DNA from: Endobacterium cereale
Lineage (GTDB): Bacteria; Pseudomonadota; Alphaproteobacteria; Rhizobiales; Rhizobiaceae
DNA: 64,000 bases
Assembly (NCBI RefSeq): GCF_009617585.1
Contig: NZ_WIXI01000022.1
Coordinates: 248,001 to 312,000 of the forward strand
Reading direction: 5' to 3'
This document shows, piece by piece, positions 1 to 9,843 of the stretch (positions are counted from its first letter, which is position 1; every line of letters starts with the position of its first letter). A program made the position numbers and the translations under genes. The notes under the pieces are model-generated. The model saw nothing but the letters and a program-made list of their open reading frames with translations, was not told the origin of the DNA and did no database searches.

Positions 1-1132
1 CGCCACCGGCGCCACGCATGGTTTCGCGCATCAGCTCATGGATGGAGTAAAAACTGGCGCGGATGGAATAGGCGGTCAACACGAGGCCGACGGCTTTTGG
101 CGACAGAAGCTCGCGGCAGATATCCAGCATGTTCGGTAGATGCTCGAACAGGTGCCAGACCTCGCCATTCGGCCCGCGCCCGAATTTCGGCGGATCGGTG
201 AGAATGATGTCGTATTTGCTGCCACGCCGTTCCTCGCGCTGGATGAACTTCATGGCGTCCTCGCAGATCCAGCGGATCGGAGCGCGTTCAAGACCAGCGA
301 GTGCCTGATTTTCACGGGCCCAACCGATCGCCTTTTTCGAGGCATCGACATGGGTGACCTCGGCGCCGGCACCTGCTGCCACCAGTGAAGCGACGCCTGT
401 GTAACCGAAGAGGTTCAGAACCTTCAGCGGGCGATCGGCTTTTTCCTGTTGTTCCTTGACCCACGCCCAATGGACGATCTGTTCCGGGAACACACCGACA
501 TGGCGGAAGGACGTGAAACGACCGAGAAAATCGATGCCGAGCAGCGACAGAGGCCATGTTTCGCCGAGCGCATCCTTGGGGAAACGCCAGCGGCCCATGC
601 CGTCCTCGTCGGTATCGCCGGTGAAAACGGCGTCGGCATTGTCCCAGATGTGTTCGGGCAGAGCCGGCTTCCAGAGCGCCTGCGCTTCCGGGCGCACGAT
701 ACGGTAAGGCCCGTATTGCTCGAGCTTCAGCCCATTGCCGGTATCGATCAGATGAAAATCACCGGCGCCGGTGGATTCGAGAATGACCGGAATACGTTCG
801 GGTGGGCGTTCGCCGCTGCGCTTGATCATCAGGCGCTGTTCGGCACTCGCCGCCTGCCGGGCTTCGGCCTCACGCAAATTGCCGAACTGCGCATGTTCGC
901 TACGCTGCGGACGTGGTTTTGCTTCGACGCGCTGTTCCTGCGGACGAGTAGCCTTGAAAGGCTTCGCCGATGAACGCTCATTGTGAGACGCACCGGCCGG
1001 CTTGCCGGACGGACGGGCTGGCTTGGCGGCCGATTTACCCGCCGATTGGCCGGGAGCCTTGCCAACTGTCTTGCCGGCCGGTTTTCCGGCGGGGCGCGAT
1101 CCCGGGCGCCGTTCCTTGTTCTTCATGGTCAT
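1..1132 (-). CDS. Class I SAM-dependent rRNA methyltransferase, C-terminus cut by window edge
   Basis: This gene reads leftward off the window, so its C-terminus is missing. The visible core has a SAM-binding loop (VLNLFGYTGVAS, after about residue 230) and the catalytic DPPKFGRG motif of the RlmI/RlmK class of 23S rRNA methyltransferases, so it probably methylates ribosomal RNA. The first ~100 residues are a low-complexity tail rich in Lys, Pro, Ala and Gly (units such as GKPAGKTVGKAPG) followed by a charged, Gln-rich linker. This tail is not part of the enzyme fold and may help RNA binding. Start codons at 1132 and 1126 are both possible, and neither has a strong ribosome site. Family assignment is firm; the exact target base is unknown. 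Confidence 0.85.
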   Translation of the reverse strand, partial: MTMKNKERRPGSRPAGKPAGKTVGKAPGQSAGKSAAKPARPSGKPAGASHNERSSAKPFKATRPQEQRVEAKPRPQRSEHAQFGNLREAEARQAASAEQRLMIKRSGERPPERIPVILESTGAGDFHLIDTGNGLKLEQYGPYRIVRPEAQALWKPALPEHIWDNADAVFTGDTDEDGMGRWRFPKDALGETWPLSLLGIDFLGRFTSFRHVGVFPEQIVHWAWVKEQQEKADRPLKVLNLFGYTGVASLVAAGAGAEVTHVDASKKAIGWARENQALAGLERAPIRWICEDAMKFIQREERRGSKYDIILTDPPKFGRGPNGEVWHLFEHLPNMLDICRELLSPKAVGLVLTAYSIRASFYSIHELMRETMRGAGG

Positions 1133-1287
1133 TTTCCCGAGCACGATCAGGCCGATCCGGTCGGGCCTTCCTTTATCTGGCGTGCAAATAGCATTGCCGC
1201 GCCCCTTGGCAAAGGGCTTTCCCTTTCGCAGATAGGTGACAAAAGACGAAATAAGCGGCATTGCCGCACCGAGAAAAGGAGAAGCCC

Positions 1288-1761
1288 ATGGACGTGACCG
1301 GCGAGGAACGCATCGCAGCGAGCCGTGACAAGGTATGGGCCGGGCTCAATAACGCGGAAATCCTGAAGCACTGCATTCCTCATTGCAAAAGCCTGGATTG
1401 GCAATCGGACAGAGAACTCGTCGCCGTTATCCGCATCAAGCTCGGGCCGATTGCCAGCAATTTTTCCGGCACGATCACACTGTCGAACGTGAACGCCCCC
1501 GCAAGCTATCGGCTTTCTGCAGCGGGAAAGGGTGGCATTCTCGGTTTTGCACAGGGAGCAGCCGATGTGGAACTGATCGAGTATGGCGACGAGACGATCC
1601 TGCGTTACGTGGCTGCGGCGGAACTTGGCGGACGACTGGCACAGCTCGGGTCAAAACTGATCGGTGCCGCCACACAGCGACTGGCTGCGCGGTTCTTTTC
1701 GGATTTTAATGATGCTGTGAGTGGGCGGAAAACGTTACATCACGCCGGCGCACCGAAATAG
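1288..1761 (+). CDS. CoxG-like SRPBCC family protein
   Basis: This 157-residue protein resembles CoxG (carbon monoxide dehydrogenase subunit G family), a START/SRPBCC fold with a hydrophobic pocket. Family hallmarks are the N-terminal MDVTGEERI...SRDKVWAGLNN, the central helix-breaking IPHCKSL, and the C-terminal LGSKLIGAATQRLAARFF helix. CoxG proteins are linked to membrane recruitment or maturation of molybdenum hydroxylases, but no cox genes lie nearby, so its partner is unknown. The start was chosen because AAAGGAG lies just upstream at 1275-1281. Its end overlaps the convergent small gene by 22 bp. Confidence 0.8.
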   Translation: MDVTGEERIAASRDKVWAGLNNAEILKHCIPHCKSLDWQSDRELVAVIRIKLGPIASNFSGTITLSNVNAPASYRLSAAGKGGILGFAQGAADVELIEYGDETILRYVAAAELGGRLAQLGSKLIGAATQRLAARFFSDFNDAVSGRKTLHHAGAPK

Positions 1762-1952
1762 TCCTTGAGTGCGGCAAGCTCATTTCGCTCCGCATCCGTA
1801 AAATATGTGGCACAGGCTTCCAGACCTTCGAAAGCCAACAACCATTCGCCAACATTGAAAAATTGGCGGATCGACCTGGTTTCCAACGATCGCTGCTCAA
1901 GCGCAGATGTGAGACGCTCGATGCCTGCAATAGCCTCGTCTTCGGTCAGCAC
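1740..1952 (-). CDS. Small acidic protein of unknown function, possibly MafI-like
   Basis: A 70-residue helical protein begins with GTG only 7 bp after the stop of the LapA-like gene, so the two are probably co-translated. I do not recognise it firmly. The pattern FFNVGEWLLAFEGL followed by an acidic helix and LAALKDYFG resembles small MafI-type immunity proteins, but no toxin gene is adjacent and the similarity is only a pattern match by eye. The 3' end overlaps the convergent CoxG-like gene. It could also be a conserved accessory of the ihfB-lapA transcription unit. Confidence 0.6.
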   Translation of the reverse strand: MLTEDEAIAGIERLTSALEQRSLETRSIRQFFNVGEWLLAFEGLEACATYFTDAERNELAALKDYFGAPA

Positions 1953-1959
1953 GAGATGC

Positions 1960-2292
1960 TTATTTGATCCGCAACTGCTTTGCCTCGACAGGAGAGATCG
2001 ACGGCTTGCCGTTCTGCTGCCATTTCACGGCTTCGCGGGCTTCCGTGCGGGCCTGCTTGCGATAGCGGCCCTGATTCCACCAGGTGACCATCGAACCGAC
2101 GCCCATGCCAAAGATCACCGACAGGAAGAGGAGAACAAAGAGCGGCGCAGAAACCGAAAGTACGCTGTCCTGCGGCTGAAAGGGATTAAGCGCAAGCGTG
2201 ACGCTTTGGCGGTTGGCGACACAGAGCACGATCAGCAGGATGCCGAGCGGTACAAAAATCACGAGATTGGCGATTTTCCTGACCTTTGTCAT
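1960..2292 (-). CDS. LapA-domain (DUF1049) inner-membrane protein
   Basis: This ~110-residue protein has two hydrophobic helices (roughly residues 8-28 and 48-70), with the motif VANRQSVTLALNPF between them and a basic, charged cytoplasmic tail. This is the layout of the LapA/YciS family, which in enterobacteria acts with LapB in controlling lipopolysaccharide synthesis. No LapB is seen here. The ATG at 2292 follows GAGAGGG closely; upstream ATGs at 2304, 2307 and 2322 are alternatives. It follows ihfB in the same direction, an arrangement common in alphaproteobacteria. Confidence 0.8.
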   Translation of the reverse strand: MTKVRKIANLVIFVPLGILLIVLCVANRQSVTLALNPFQPQDSVLSVSAPLFVLLFLSVIFGMGVGSMVTWWNQGRYRKQARTEAREAVKWQQNGKPSISPVEAKQLRIK

Positions 2293-2416
2293 GGTCCCTC
2301 TCATCATTTCTGTATTCAACAAACAGCAAGCCAGCTGGCGGCGTGGTACTCCAGCCGCCCTACTGAACTAGGTCCAAATATTCGCTTTTCAAGCGAAGCG
2401 AAGAGTCGTGATCGCC

Positions 2417-2722
2417 TCAGTCGGCATCTTCTTCGTCGGCAAGATCGGGGTTCAGCCGCTCGCGGAGTTCCTTGCCTGTTTTGAAGAAAGGGACCCACTT
2501 TTCCTCGACGAACACGGTTTCACCCGTGCGCGGGTTGCGGCCGGAGCGCGACGGACGGTTTTTGACCGAAAACGCCCCGAACCCGCGCAATTCCACGCGA
2601 TTGCCACCGGCAAGCGCATCGGTAATCTCATCGAGAACGGCGTTGACGATATTTTCCACGTCACGGTGATAAAGATGCGGATTGCGGGCCGCGACGATCT
2701 GCACCAGTTCCGACTTGATCAC
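2417..2722 (-). CDS. ihfB: Integration host factor subunit beta
   Basis: This 101-residue HU/IHF-fold protein is the beta subunit of the DNA-bending heterodimer IHF, which shapes promoters (including sigma-54 promoters), recombination sites and origins. The family signature is complete: [25 protein letters not shown] in two parts, with the intercalating proline in the RNPRTGE arm at about residues 63-69. The tail after residue 92 is short and acidic. It lies 24 bp after sppA in the same direction, so the two probably share a transcript. The alpha subunit gene is not in this window. Confidence 0.95.
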   Translation of the reverse strand: MIKSELVQIVAARNPHLYHRDVENIVNAVLDEITDALAGGNRVELRGFGAFSVKNRPSRSGRNPRTGETVFVEEKWVPFFKTGKELRERLNPDLADEEDAD

Positions 2723-2746
2723 GATCTTCCCCCAGAAATCATTGAA

Positions 2747-3706
2747 TTATCTGTCACTACCAACCTGCCAAACGGAAACGAGACCGTCAAGGAACAACTT
2801 CTCCGCGCCCCATCGCTGCAGCGATTCGGGCGAAAGATCCATTTCAATACCCATCAGCCGCGCGGCATGGCCGACGACCATCGGAAGTGATAAGAACAAA
2901 CCTTCGTCCTTCTTCTTCCATTCCAGCACCGGCAAGTCTTTTGCAACACCCTTGGTTTCGAGCCAGTCGCGAATTTCCTTATCGCCACCGAGCTGGTCGA
3001 TCAACTTGACCTTCAGCGCCTGCCGACCGGTATAGATTGAGCCATCGGCGAGCTTCAGGGTTTCCTCGCGCGACAGGCCGCGACGTTCTGCCACAAGGTC
3101 GACGAACCAGTCATAGCTGTCCATAATCATCGAGCGGATCATCGCGGTTGCTTCTTCGCTGGCCGGATGGAACGGCGAGGGTTCGGCCTTAAGTGGCGCA
3201 GACTTGATTTCCTGATGCGAGACACCGAGCTTCTTCATCAACTCGTCAAACTGCGGATACTGGAAAATCACGCCGATCGAGCCGGTGATCGAGCTTTCTC
3301 CCGCGATGATCATGTCACCGGCAGAGGCAATCATGTAGCCGGCTGATGCGGCAAGCGTGCGGATATCCGAAACGACGGGCTTCTTTTCCGCAATGGCGCG
3401 AATGGCCTTGAAAGTGCGCTCGCCGCCATAGGTGGTACCACCCGGCGAGGAGATCGACACGATCACCGCCTTGACCTGATCGTTGTTGGCAATGCGATCC
3501 AGCCGTTCGAAAAGCTCGGCATTATCGGTGATCATGCCGGAAATTTCGACACGTGCCACATGCGGGCGCACCGTATCCCGCTGATCACCGGCGGCGAAGC
3601 GATAAAGGGAAAAGCCAATGGCAATGACCAGAAGGAAGGCGGCTATGCGCCAGAAGGTCAGCTTGCGGCGCAGGCGCCTGCGGTCGGCATAGGCCATTTG
3701 ATCCAT
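2747..3706 (-). CDS. sppA: Signal peptide peptidase SppA, short form (S49 family)
   Basis: This 319-residue protease degrades leftover signal peptides in the inner membrane. One transmembrane helix (about residues 20-38) anchors a periplasmic S49 domain. The oxyanion region SSPGGTTYGG is at 86-94, the nucleophilic Ser is in LAASAGYMIA (Ser121), and the general-base Lys is probably Lys173 in SAPLKAEPSPF. This is the short, single-domain form, as in Bacillus and most alphaproteobacteria, not the double-length E. coli enzyme. ihfB follows immediately. The start has no strong ribosome site; an in-frame ATG three codons later is an alternative. Confidence 0.93.
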   Translation of the reverse strand: MDQMAYADRRRLRRKLTFWRIAAFLLVIAIGFSLYRFAAGDQRDTVRPHVARVEISGMITDNAELFERLDRIANNDQVKAVIVSISSPGGTTYGGERTFKAIRAIAEKKPVVSDIRTLAASAGYMIASAGDMIIAGESSITGSIGVIFQYPQFDELMKKLGVSHQEIKSAPLKAEPSPFHPASEEATAMIRSMIMDSYDWFVDLVAERRGLSREETLKLADGSIYTGRQALKVKLIDQLGGDKEIRDWLETKGVAKDLPVLEWKKKDEGLFLSLPMVVGHAARLMGIEMDLSPESLQRWGAEKLFLDGLVSVWQVGSDR

Positions 3707-4039
3707 GTTGGTCTTTGTCCCTCGTCAGCTTGGCTTGCACTGGTCCTAAATCCTTTCCCGAGAAAAAGGAACCGGCCCCACAAAAATCAAGAGTGCGCAG
3801 CACCATAACCAATCGCTAAACACCTCTGAGGGTGACGCTTGGCAGATCAAACGATTGCGAGTACACGTATTTGTGTCGTCCATTATTGTTTGTTGATGAT
3901 TAATCGCCATATTCAAGGTTCAGGACGCCGGCTGCCCAAGCGCCGCGGCCATTCGATTGAAAATGCGGACGCATAAACGACTGCCTGGAGAAACCCGCTG
4001 CAGACCCTGACCCAATCCGGTCCCGTTAACGACGCCACC
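3707..4039. other. Divergent intergenic region between sppA and lptC
   Basis: This 333-bp spacer separates leftward sppA from rightward lptC and must hold both promoters. I see no gene, no strong hairpin and no convincing consensus -35/-10 pair. The middle (about 3860-3915) is AT-rich relative to its surroundings. Confidence 0.5.
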
Positions 4040-4663
4040 ATGCGACAAACCAGAGCCTACAAGCTGGCTCAGGCGCATTCGTCGCGCGTAAAAAGGCTGA
4101 AGGTGCTTTTGCCGGTCGCCGCGCTGATCATTTCCCTTCTTTTTATCGGTGTATCCTTCATCCGCACCTTTTTGCCGGAAAACCTGACGATCCAGAGCGC
4201 CAAGATCGAGGACGGCAAGATCGTCATGGAAAGCCCGGCCATCGCCGGCCGCAATGACGATGGCGTCAGCTATTCCATGACGGCGACGCGGGCATTGCAG
4301 GATATTGCCGATCCGAACATGATCTCGCTTGAAAACGTGAAGGCAGCCATGCCGATGAGCAAGGACGTGATCGCCCGGGTTGCGGCGAGCGCCGGCATTT
4401 TCGACCGTGCCACGGACCGTATGCAGATGACCGCCCCTTTCGACGTGAACCTGAGCAATGGCCTGACGGCGAAGTTCCAGTCGGCCAACATGGACGTCAA
4501 GGCAGGCACGCTAGAGACGCCCGACACAATAACAATCTCCACGCCGGAAGCGTCTATTGTTGCAGACTCGATGAAGATAACGGATAAGGGAAAAACCATT
4601 ACCTTCACAGGCGGGGTCCGGGTCGATCTCGAAGCCGCCTCGCTCAACAACCAAGATAAATAG
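4040..4663 (+). CDS. lptC: LPS export protein LptC
   Basis: LptC is the bitopic inner-membrane protein that passes lipopolysaccharide from the LptBFG extractor to periplasmic LptA. The 207-residue sequence has a short basic N-terminus, one transmembrane helix (about residues 22-45) and a periplasmic beta-jellyroll whose last strands read GKTITFTGGVRVDLE, close in style to LptA. It starts a tight operon: lptA begins 9 bp after its stop and lptB 9 bp after that. The alphaproteobacterial form is longer than the ~190-residue E. coli protein. Confidence 0.9.
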   Translation: MRQTRAYKLAQAHSSRVKRLKVLLPVAALIISLLFIGVSFIRTFLPENLTIQSAKIEDGKIVMESPAIAGRNDDGVSYSMTATRALQDIADPNMISLENVKAAMPMSKDVIARVAASAGIFDRATDRMQMTAPFDVNLSNGLTAKFQSANMDVKAGTLETPDTITISTPEASIVADSMKITDKGKTITFTGGVRVDLEAASLNNQDK

Positions 4664-4672
4664 AGCCCGGCC

Positions 4673-5221
4673 ATGACCCTTCGCCGTTTCCTGACCCCGA
4701 TGACCGTCCCGGCCGCCCTTGCTGCCTGTTTGATGGCCGGCAATGCGCTGGCACAGTCCTCCACCCGCATGGAGGGCATGGCGCTTTCCAACGACAAGCC
4801 GATCCAGATCGAAAGCGACCAGCTGGAAATTCAGGACACGGAAAAAAAGGCCTATTTCACTGGCAACGTCCGTGTCGTGCAGGGTGCGACAACGATGCGC
4901 GCCGGCAAGATGACGGTGGTTTATCTCGGCGAAGGTTCGTCGGTGACATCCGGCAACACCCAGATCGACAAGATTTTCCTGAACGACACGGTTCACCTGA
5001 CATCTGGCCAGCAGAATGCGACGGCTGATCAGGGTGAGTTCGTCATGGCCTCGCAGACCTTTGTATTGACCGGCAAGCAGGTCGTGCTGTCCGACGGGCC
5101 GAACGTTTTTCGCGGCTGCAAGCTGACGGTTCTGATGAAGACAGGAGAAGCCAAGCTGACGCCCTGCCCCAACACCCGCGTGCAGATTCTGCTCGATCCG
5201 AAATCGAAGCCACAGCAGTAA
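4673..5221 (+). CDS. lptA: LPS transport periplasmic protein LptA
   Basis: LptA polymerises into the periplasmic bridge that carries LPS to the outer membrane. The 182-residue precursor has a signal peptide ending near NALAQ (residue 28), then an OstA/LptA domain starting at DKPIQIESDQLEIQD with the typical YFTGNVRVVQG strand. Two cysteines near the C-terminus (in FRGCKLTV and LTPCPN) could form a disulfide. It sits between lptC and lptB, as expected for one transport machine. Confidence 0.93.
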   Translation: MTLRRFLTPMTVPAALAACLMAGNALAQSSTRMEGMALSNDKPIQIESDQLEIQDTEKKAYFTGNVRVVQGATTMRAGKMTVVYLGEGSSVTSGNTQIDKIFLNDTVHLTSGQQNATADQGEFVMASQTFVLTGKQVVLSDGPNVFRGCKLTVLMKTGEAKLTPCPNTRVQILLDPKSKPQQ

Positions 5222-5230
5222 ACGCGCACA

Positions 5231-6028
<798 letters not shown>

Positions 6029-6180
6029 CGCATACACGTCATCAAAATAGCGCCGGCTGCATGTCGGCGCTTGACCAAACCCATATAAAAAGCAATTTTT
6101 GGGCCAAGTGAGATTTCCCGCATTCCTGCACGGGAAAAAACCCACGACCGGGAGATCGTCAGGGGAGTTTCGCGTCCAAT

Positions 6181-7743
6181 ATGGCCCTAGCTGCCAGCCT
6201 TTTGCTGCGACAGAACCAGTCGCTCGTCATGACGCCGCAACTGATGCAGTCAATCCAGCTGCTTCAGATGACGCATTTCGAGCTGAACCAGTTCATCGCA
6301 CAGGAAGTGGAAAAAAACCCACTGCTCGAATTTTCGCCAAATGATGCCCAAGGCGCAGGCAATGAAGCCATGCCAGAGGCCGGTGGCGATGAACGGGACC
6401 ATGCCAGCTCCGATGATGGCCGTGGCGATGGTGACGGCCAAGCCGACTGGTACGAAACCGGCCGGGCAGATGGTGGCGGGCATATTTCCGATCAGATCGA
6501 CGCCAATTTCGAAAACGTCTTTCCCGACGACATGCCACAGGCCCGTCCCGATGCACCTGAGCTGATGGGACAATGGAAATCCATGCCCGGCGGCGAAAGC
6601 GGCGAACCTTACGATCTTGACGATTTTGTCGCCGGGCGTTTGAGCCTGCACGACCACATCAACCAGCAGATACCGCTACTGGTCGCCTCTTCCGCGGAGC
6701 GGCTGATCGCCCAGCATCTTCTCGACCAGCTCGACGATGTCGGTTACCTGCAAGCCGATACAAACGAGATTTCCCAGCGACTGGGCTCAAGCCTTGCGGA
6801 GGTGGAGGCCGTTCTTGAGCGCCTGCAAACGCTTGATCCGCCCGGCATATTTGCACGATCACTGTCCGAGTGCCTGGGTATCCAGTTGCGCCAGAAGGAC
6901 CGGTTCGACCCGGCCATGCGGGCGCTGGTCGATCACCTGGAATTGCTGGCAAAGCGCGATTTCGCGAGCCTAAGAAAACTGTGCGGCGTCGATGAGGAAG
7001 ATCTGGTCGACATGCTGGCGGAAATCCGTCAGCTCAACCCCAAGCCTGGCAGCGGTTTCGACACGGGCGTTTCGGAAGCAATCGTGCCCGATATTGTGGT
7101 GCGATCAGGCGCCGATGGCGGCTGGGCGATCGAGCTCAATCCCGACACCCTGCCAAAAGTTCTGGTCAACCAGACCTATTTCCAGACGGTTTCGAAAACC
7201 GTGGCGAAACAGAGCAATGATCAAGCCTTTCTATCCGAGTGCATGCAAAACGCCAATTGGCTGACACGCAGCCTCGACCAGCGAGCCCGTACGATCATGA
7301 AGGTGGCGACGGAAATCGTGCGCCAGCAGGACGCGTTTCTTGTCCATGGCATCAGCCATTTGCGACCGTTAAACCTGAAAACGGTAGCCGAGGCGATCAA
7401 GATGCACGAATCGACGGTGAGCAGAGTCACCTCGAACAAATACATGCTGACACCGCGAGGCCTGTTCGAGCTGAAATATTTTTTCACCGTTTCGATCAGT
7501 TCTGCCGAGGGGGGCGACAATCATTCCGCGGAATCGGTGCGCCATCAGATTCGCAAGATGATTGCGCAGGAATCACCCGACGCCGTTCTTTCGGATGACG
7601 ATATTGTTATCAGCCTGAAGAAGGGTGGCGTCGACCTGGCTCGCCGCACGGTTGCAAAATATCGCGAAGCAATGAACATTCCCTCCTCCGTACAGAGACG
7701 TCGTGAGAAGCGCGCGATGGCAAAGGTTTCCGCTGCTGGCTGA
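6181..7743 (+). CDS. rpoN: RNA polymerase sigma-54 factor RpoN
   Basis: RpoN directs polymerase to -24/-12 promoters and needs enhancer-binding ATPases; in rhizobia it controls nitrogen assimilation and dicarboxylate transport. The 520-residue protein has the Gln/Leu-rich region I (LRQNQSLVMTPQLMQSIQLL, about residues 9-28), an acidic Gly/Asp-rich region II (about 60-120), the core-binding domain, a helix-turn-helix near LKTVAEAIKMHESTVSRVTS, and the C-terminal RpoN box ARRTVAKYRE. All domains are intact. Confidence 0.96.
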   Translation: MALAASLLLRQNQSLVMTPQLMQSIQLLQMTHFELNQFIAQEVEKNPLLEFSPNDAQGAGNEAMPEAGGDERDHASSDDGRGDGDGQADWYETGRADGGGHISDQIDANFENVFPDDMPQARPDAPELMGQWKSMPGGESGEPYDLDDFVAGRLSLHDHINQQIPLLVASSAERLIAQHLLDQLDDVGYLQADTNEISQRLGSSLAEVEAVLERLQTLDPPGIFARSLSECLGIQLRQKDRFDPAMRALVDHLELLAKRDFASLRKLCGVDEEDLVDMLAEIRQLNPKPGSGFDTGVSEAIVPDIVVRSGADGGWAIELNPDTLPKVLVNQTYFQTVSKTVAKQSNDQAFLSECMQNANWLTRSLDQRARTIMKVATEIVRQQDAFLVHGISHLRPLNLKTVAEAIKMHESTVSRVTSNKYMLTPRGLFELKYFFTVSISSAEGGDNHSAESVRHQIRKMIAQESPDAVLSDDDIVISLKKGGVDLARRTVAKYREAMNIPSSVQRRREKRAMAKVSAAG

Positions 7744-7819
7744 GCCGTTTCGGGGCTTGTGAAACGTCGAGTTTCCCACAGGCGCAGGGCCTTGCACCAC
7801 ATGCTAATTTTCCCTGCCG

Positions 7820-7848
7820 TTGACTTTCCATACCTCTGCGGCTAGAAG
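7820..7848 (+). promoter_or_regulatory. Predicted sigma-70-type promoter upstream of hpf
   Basis: A TTGACT -35 element (7820-7825) and a TAGAAG -10-like element (7843-7848) are separated by 17 bp, in the 260-bp spacer between rpoN and hpf. The -10 matches the consensus poorly, so this is a prediction only. It would let hpf and ptsN be transcribed independently of rpoN. Confidence 0.35.
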
Positions 7849-8003
7849 CCCGCCGCATCGGCTTGGAGATATGCGCCGCACCCTTGATCCCTCAATTATG
7901 ACCTGACAGCGCAATTTGCCTCATCACCGCGTGAAGAGCTTGGATGCATCCGCGGCTTGGCGTAAACTGGTTCGTGCAAGTCACGACAAGAAGGAAACAA
8001 TCC

Positions 8004-8573
8004 ATGAGTGTGCGTGTATCTGGAAAGCATATGGAGATTGGCGACTCGTTCCGTCAGAAGATCGAAAGCCATATCGGCGATGCGGTTACCAAATACTTCG
8101 ACGGGGGATATTCCAGCCAGGTGATCGTCGAGAAGGCGGGTTCTTCGCGCTTTTCGGCAGATTGCAAGATCCACCTGGATTCGGGCGTGGTTTTCCACGC
8201 AGCCGGTGAGGCGAACGATCCGCAGCTGAGCTTCGATGCTGCTGCAGAACGGATCGAAAAGCGTCTGCGTCGCTACAAGCGTCGCCTTAAGGACCATCAT
8301 GCCAACGGCAATAGTTCTGAGGACGTCGCATACGCGATCATGGATTCCATTCCTGACGACGACCAGGAAGTGGCGGAGGATTTTGCTCCGACCATCGTCG
8401 CCGAAAGCTCCAAGCAGCTGCGCACCATGACGGTGGCCACAGCTGTGATGGCGCTCGATATGACCGATGAACCAGTTCTTCTGTTCCGTAGCCCGGACAA
8501 GGAACTGAACATCGTTTACCGCCGTAACGACGGCAATATTGGCTGGGTCGACGCCGCCAATATCAAAGGATAA
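8004..8573 (+). CDS. hpf: Ribosome hibernation promoting factor, long form
   Basis: Long HPF binds the 30S decoding centre and pairs 70S ribosomes into inactive 100S dimers in starved cells. The protein is about 189 residues: an N-terminal S30AE domain (roughly 1-100, with the basic helix AAERIEKRLRRYKRRLKDHH), a flexible linker, and a C-terminal dimerisation domain (LFRSPDKELNIVYRRNDGNIGWVD). The start at 8004 is preceded by AAGGAAA. It lies between rpoN and ptsN as in many proteobacteria; enterobacteria have only the short form here. Confidence 0.92.
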   Translation: MSVRVSGKHMEIGDSFRQKIESHIGDAVTKYFDGGYSSQVIVEKAGSSRFSADCKIHLDSGVVFHAAGEANDPQLSFDAAAERIEKRLRRYKRRLKDHHANGNSSEDVAYAIMDSIPDDDQEVAEDFAPTIVAESSKQLRTMTVATAVMALDMTDEPVLLFRSPDKELNIVYRRNDGNIGWVDAANIKG

Positions 8574-8640
8574 GAGACTTGTCGGGAGCGGTTAAGAATC
8601 CGCTCCCCTCGCCCCGGTGGGTGGCAAAAGGATGAGAAGA

Positions 8641-9105
8641 ATGGCTTTGGCAGATCTGCTGCAGCAAGATGCGATTATCCCCAGCTTGAAGGTGAATTCC
8701 AAAAAGCAATTGCTGCAGGAACTGGCTGCAAAAGCCGCCAAACTGACCGGCGTCAATGAGCGAGAGATCTTTGACGTGATCGTGCAGCGCGAGCGTCTCG
8801 GCTCCACCGGCGTCGGCCATGGCATTGCCATTCCGCACGGCAAGCTGACCTCGATCTCGCAGATCGTCGGCCTGTTTGCCCGCCTCGACGCACCTGTCGA
8901 TTTCGAGGCCCTGGACGACGAACCGGTTGATCTGGTTTTCCTGCTGCTTGCCCCTGAGGGTGCCGGTGCCGATCACCTGAAGGCGCTTTCGCGCATTGCC
9001 CGCGTGCTGCGCGACCATGATCTGGTGGCCAAGCTGCGCGCCACCGATTCAGCCTCGGCCATCTATGCCTTCCTCAACGAGGAACAGGCTTCCAACGCAG
9101 CCTGA
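8641..9105 (+). CDS. ptsN: Nitrogen-PTS EIIA protein PtsN
   Basis: PtsN is the last phospho-acceptor of the regulatory nitrogen phosphotransferase chain (PtsP-PtsO-PtsN), which tunes potassium transport and metabolism and does not import sugar. From the start at 8641 the protein has 154 residues. The phosphorylated His is His66 in GHGIAIPHGK. An in-frame ATG nine bases upstream (8632) is possible, but AGGA at 8629-8632 suits the later start. A strong terminator follows directly. Confidence 0.93.
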   Translation: MALADLLQQDAIIPSLKVNSKKQLLQELAAKAAKLTGVNEREIFDVIVQRERLGSTGVGHGIAIPHGKLTSISQIVGLFARLDAPVDFEALDDEPVDLVFLLLAPEGAGADHLKALSRIARVLRDHDLVAKLRATDSASAIYAFLNEEQASNAA

Positions 9106-9126
9106 GGCATTTTTCAATTTCACAAA

Positions 9127-9163
9127 CAAAAAGCCCGGGTATCATCCATACCCGGGCTTTTTG
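9127..9163. terminator. Bidirectional rho-independent terminator between ptsN and grpE
   Basis: A perfect 16-bp stem (9127-9142 pairing with 9148-9163) with loop CATCC has a GC-rich core and A/T tracts on the outside, giving a U run on either strand. It separates convergent ptsN (+) and grpE (-) and should stop both transcripts. Confidence 0.93.
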
Positions 9164-9181
9164 TTGAATGGATATAAGCGA

Positions 9182-9805
9182 TCAGGCCTTGTCCGCAGCT
9201 TCCGCCACTTCGACCTTCGGGCCGCCCTTGGCAACGCCGACCATGGCCGGACGAAGCACGCGCTCGCCGATCTTGTAACCGTCCTGAACGACCTGCACGA
9301 CGGTGTTGTTCGGCACCGCCGGGTTTGGCACTTCGAACATGGCCTGATGGAAGTTCGGGTCGAACTTTTCGCCTTCCGGCTCGATCTTTTTCACGCCATG
9401 GCGTTCAAGCGTCGACAGCATGGAGCGTTCCGTCATTTCCACGCCTTCAAGAAGCGTGGTCAGGCCGGCATCCGCAGCAGCGCGCATTTCAGCCGGGACG
9501 GCATCCAGAGCACGGCGAAGATTGTCGGACACGCCGAGCATGTCGCGGGCAAAACTGGTGACGCCGTAAACCTTGGCATCCTTCAGTTCCCGCTCGGTGC
9601 GGCGGCGCAGATTATCCATATCGGCGGCAAGGCGCACGAAACGGTCGCGCAGATCGGCATTTTCCGCCTGCAGTTCCGCGATCGGGTCAAACTCGGCGAT
9701 GTCGGCTTCGTTTGCGGCAGTATCGTCCATCGCGGACGCCACGGCTTCGGCAGTGTTTTCGGTGGCTGCCGCGTCAGTGCCGTTGTTCTTGGTTTCGTCG
9801 GTCAT
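9182..9805 (-). CDS. grpE: Nucleotide exchange factor GrpE
   Basis: GrpE releases ADP from the DnaK chaperone. The 207-residue protein has an acidic, Ala-rich N-terminus, a long coiled coil (about 45-105, with [18 protein letters not shown]), and the C-terminal beta domain ending [20 protein letters not shown], the family signature. It lies downstream of hrcA in the same direction with a 106-bp gap, so it may be read from the hrcA transcript and from its own heat-shock promoter. Confidence 0.95.
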   Translation of the reverse strand: MTDETKNNGTDAAATENTAEAVASAMDDTAANEADIAEFDPIAELQAENADLRDRFVRLAADMDNLRRRTERELKDAKVYGVTSFARDMLGVSDNLRRALDAVPAEMRAAADAGLTTLLEGVEMTERSMLSTLERHGVKKIEPEGEKFDPNFHQAMFEVPNPAVPNNTVVQVVQDGYKIGERVLRPAMVGVAKGGPKVEVAEAADKA

Positions 9806-9843
9806 GACGGTCTCCGGGTGGTGTTCGTGTGAAGTGGCCCCGA

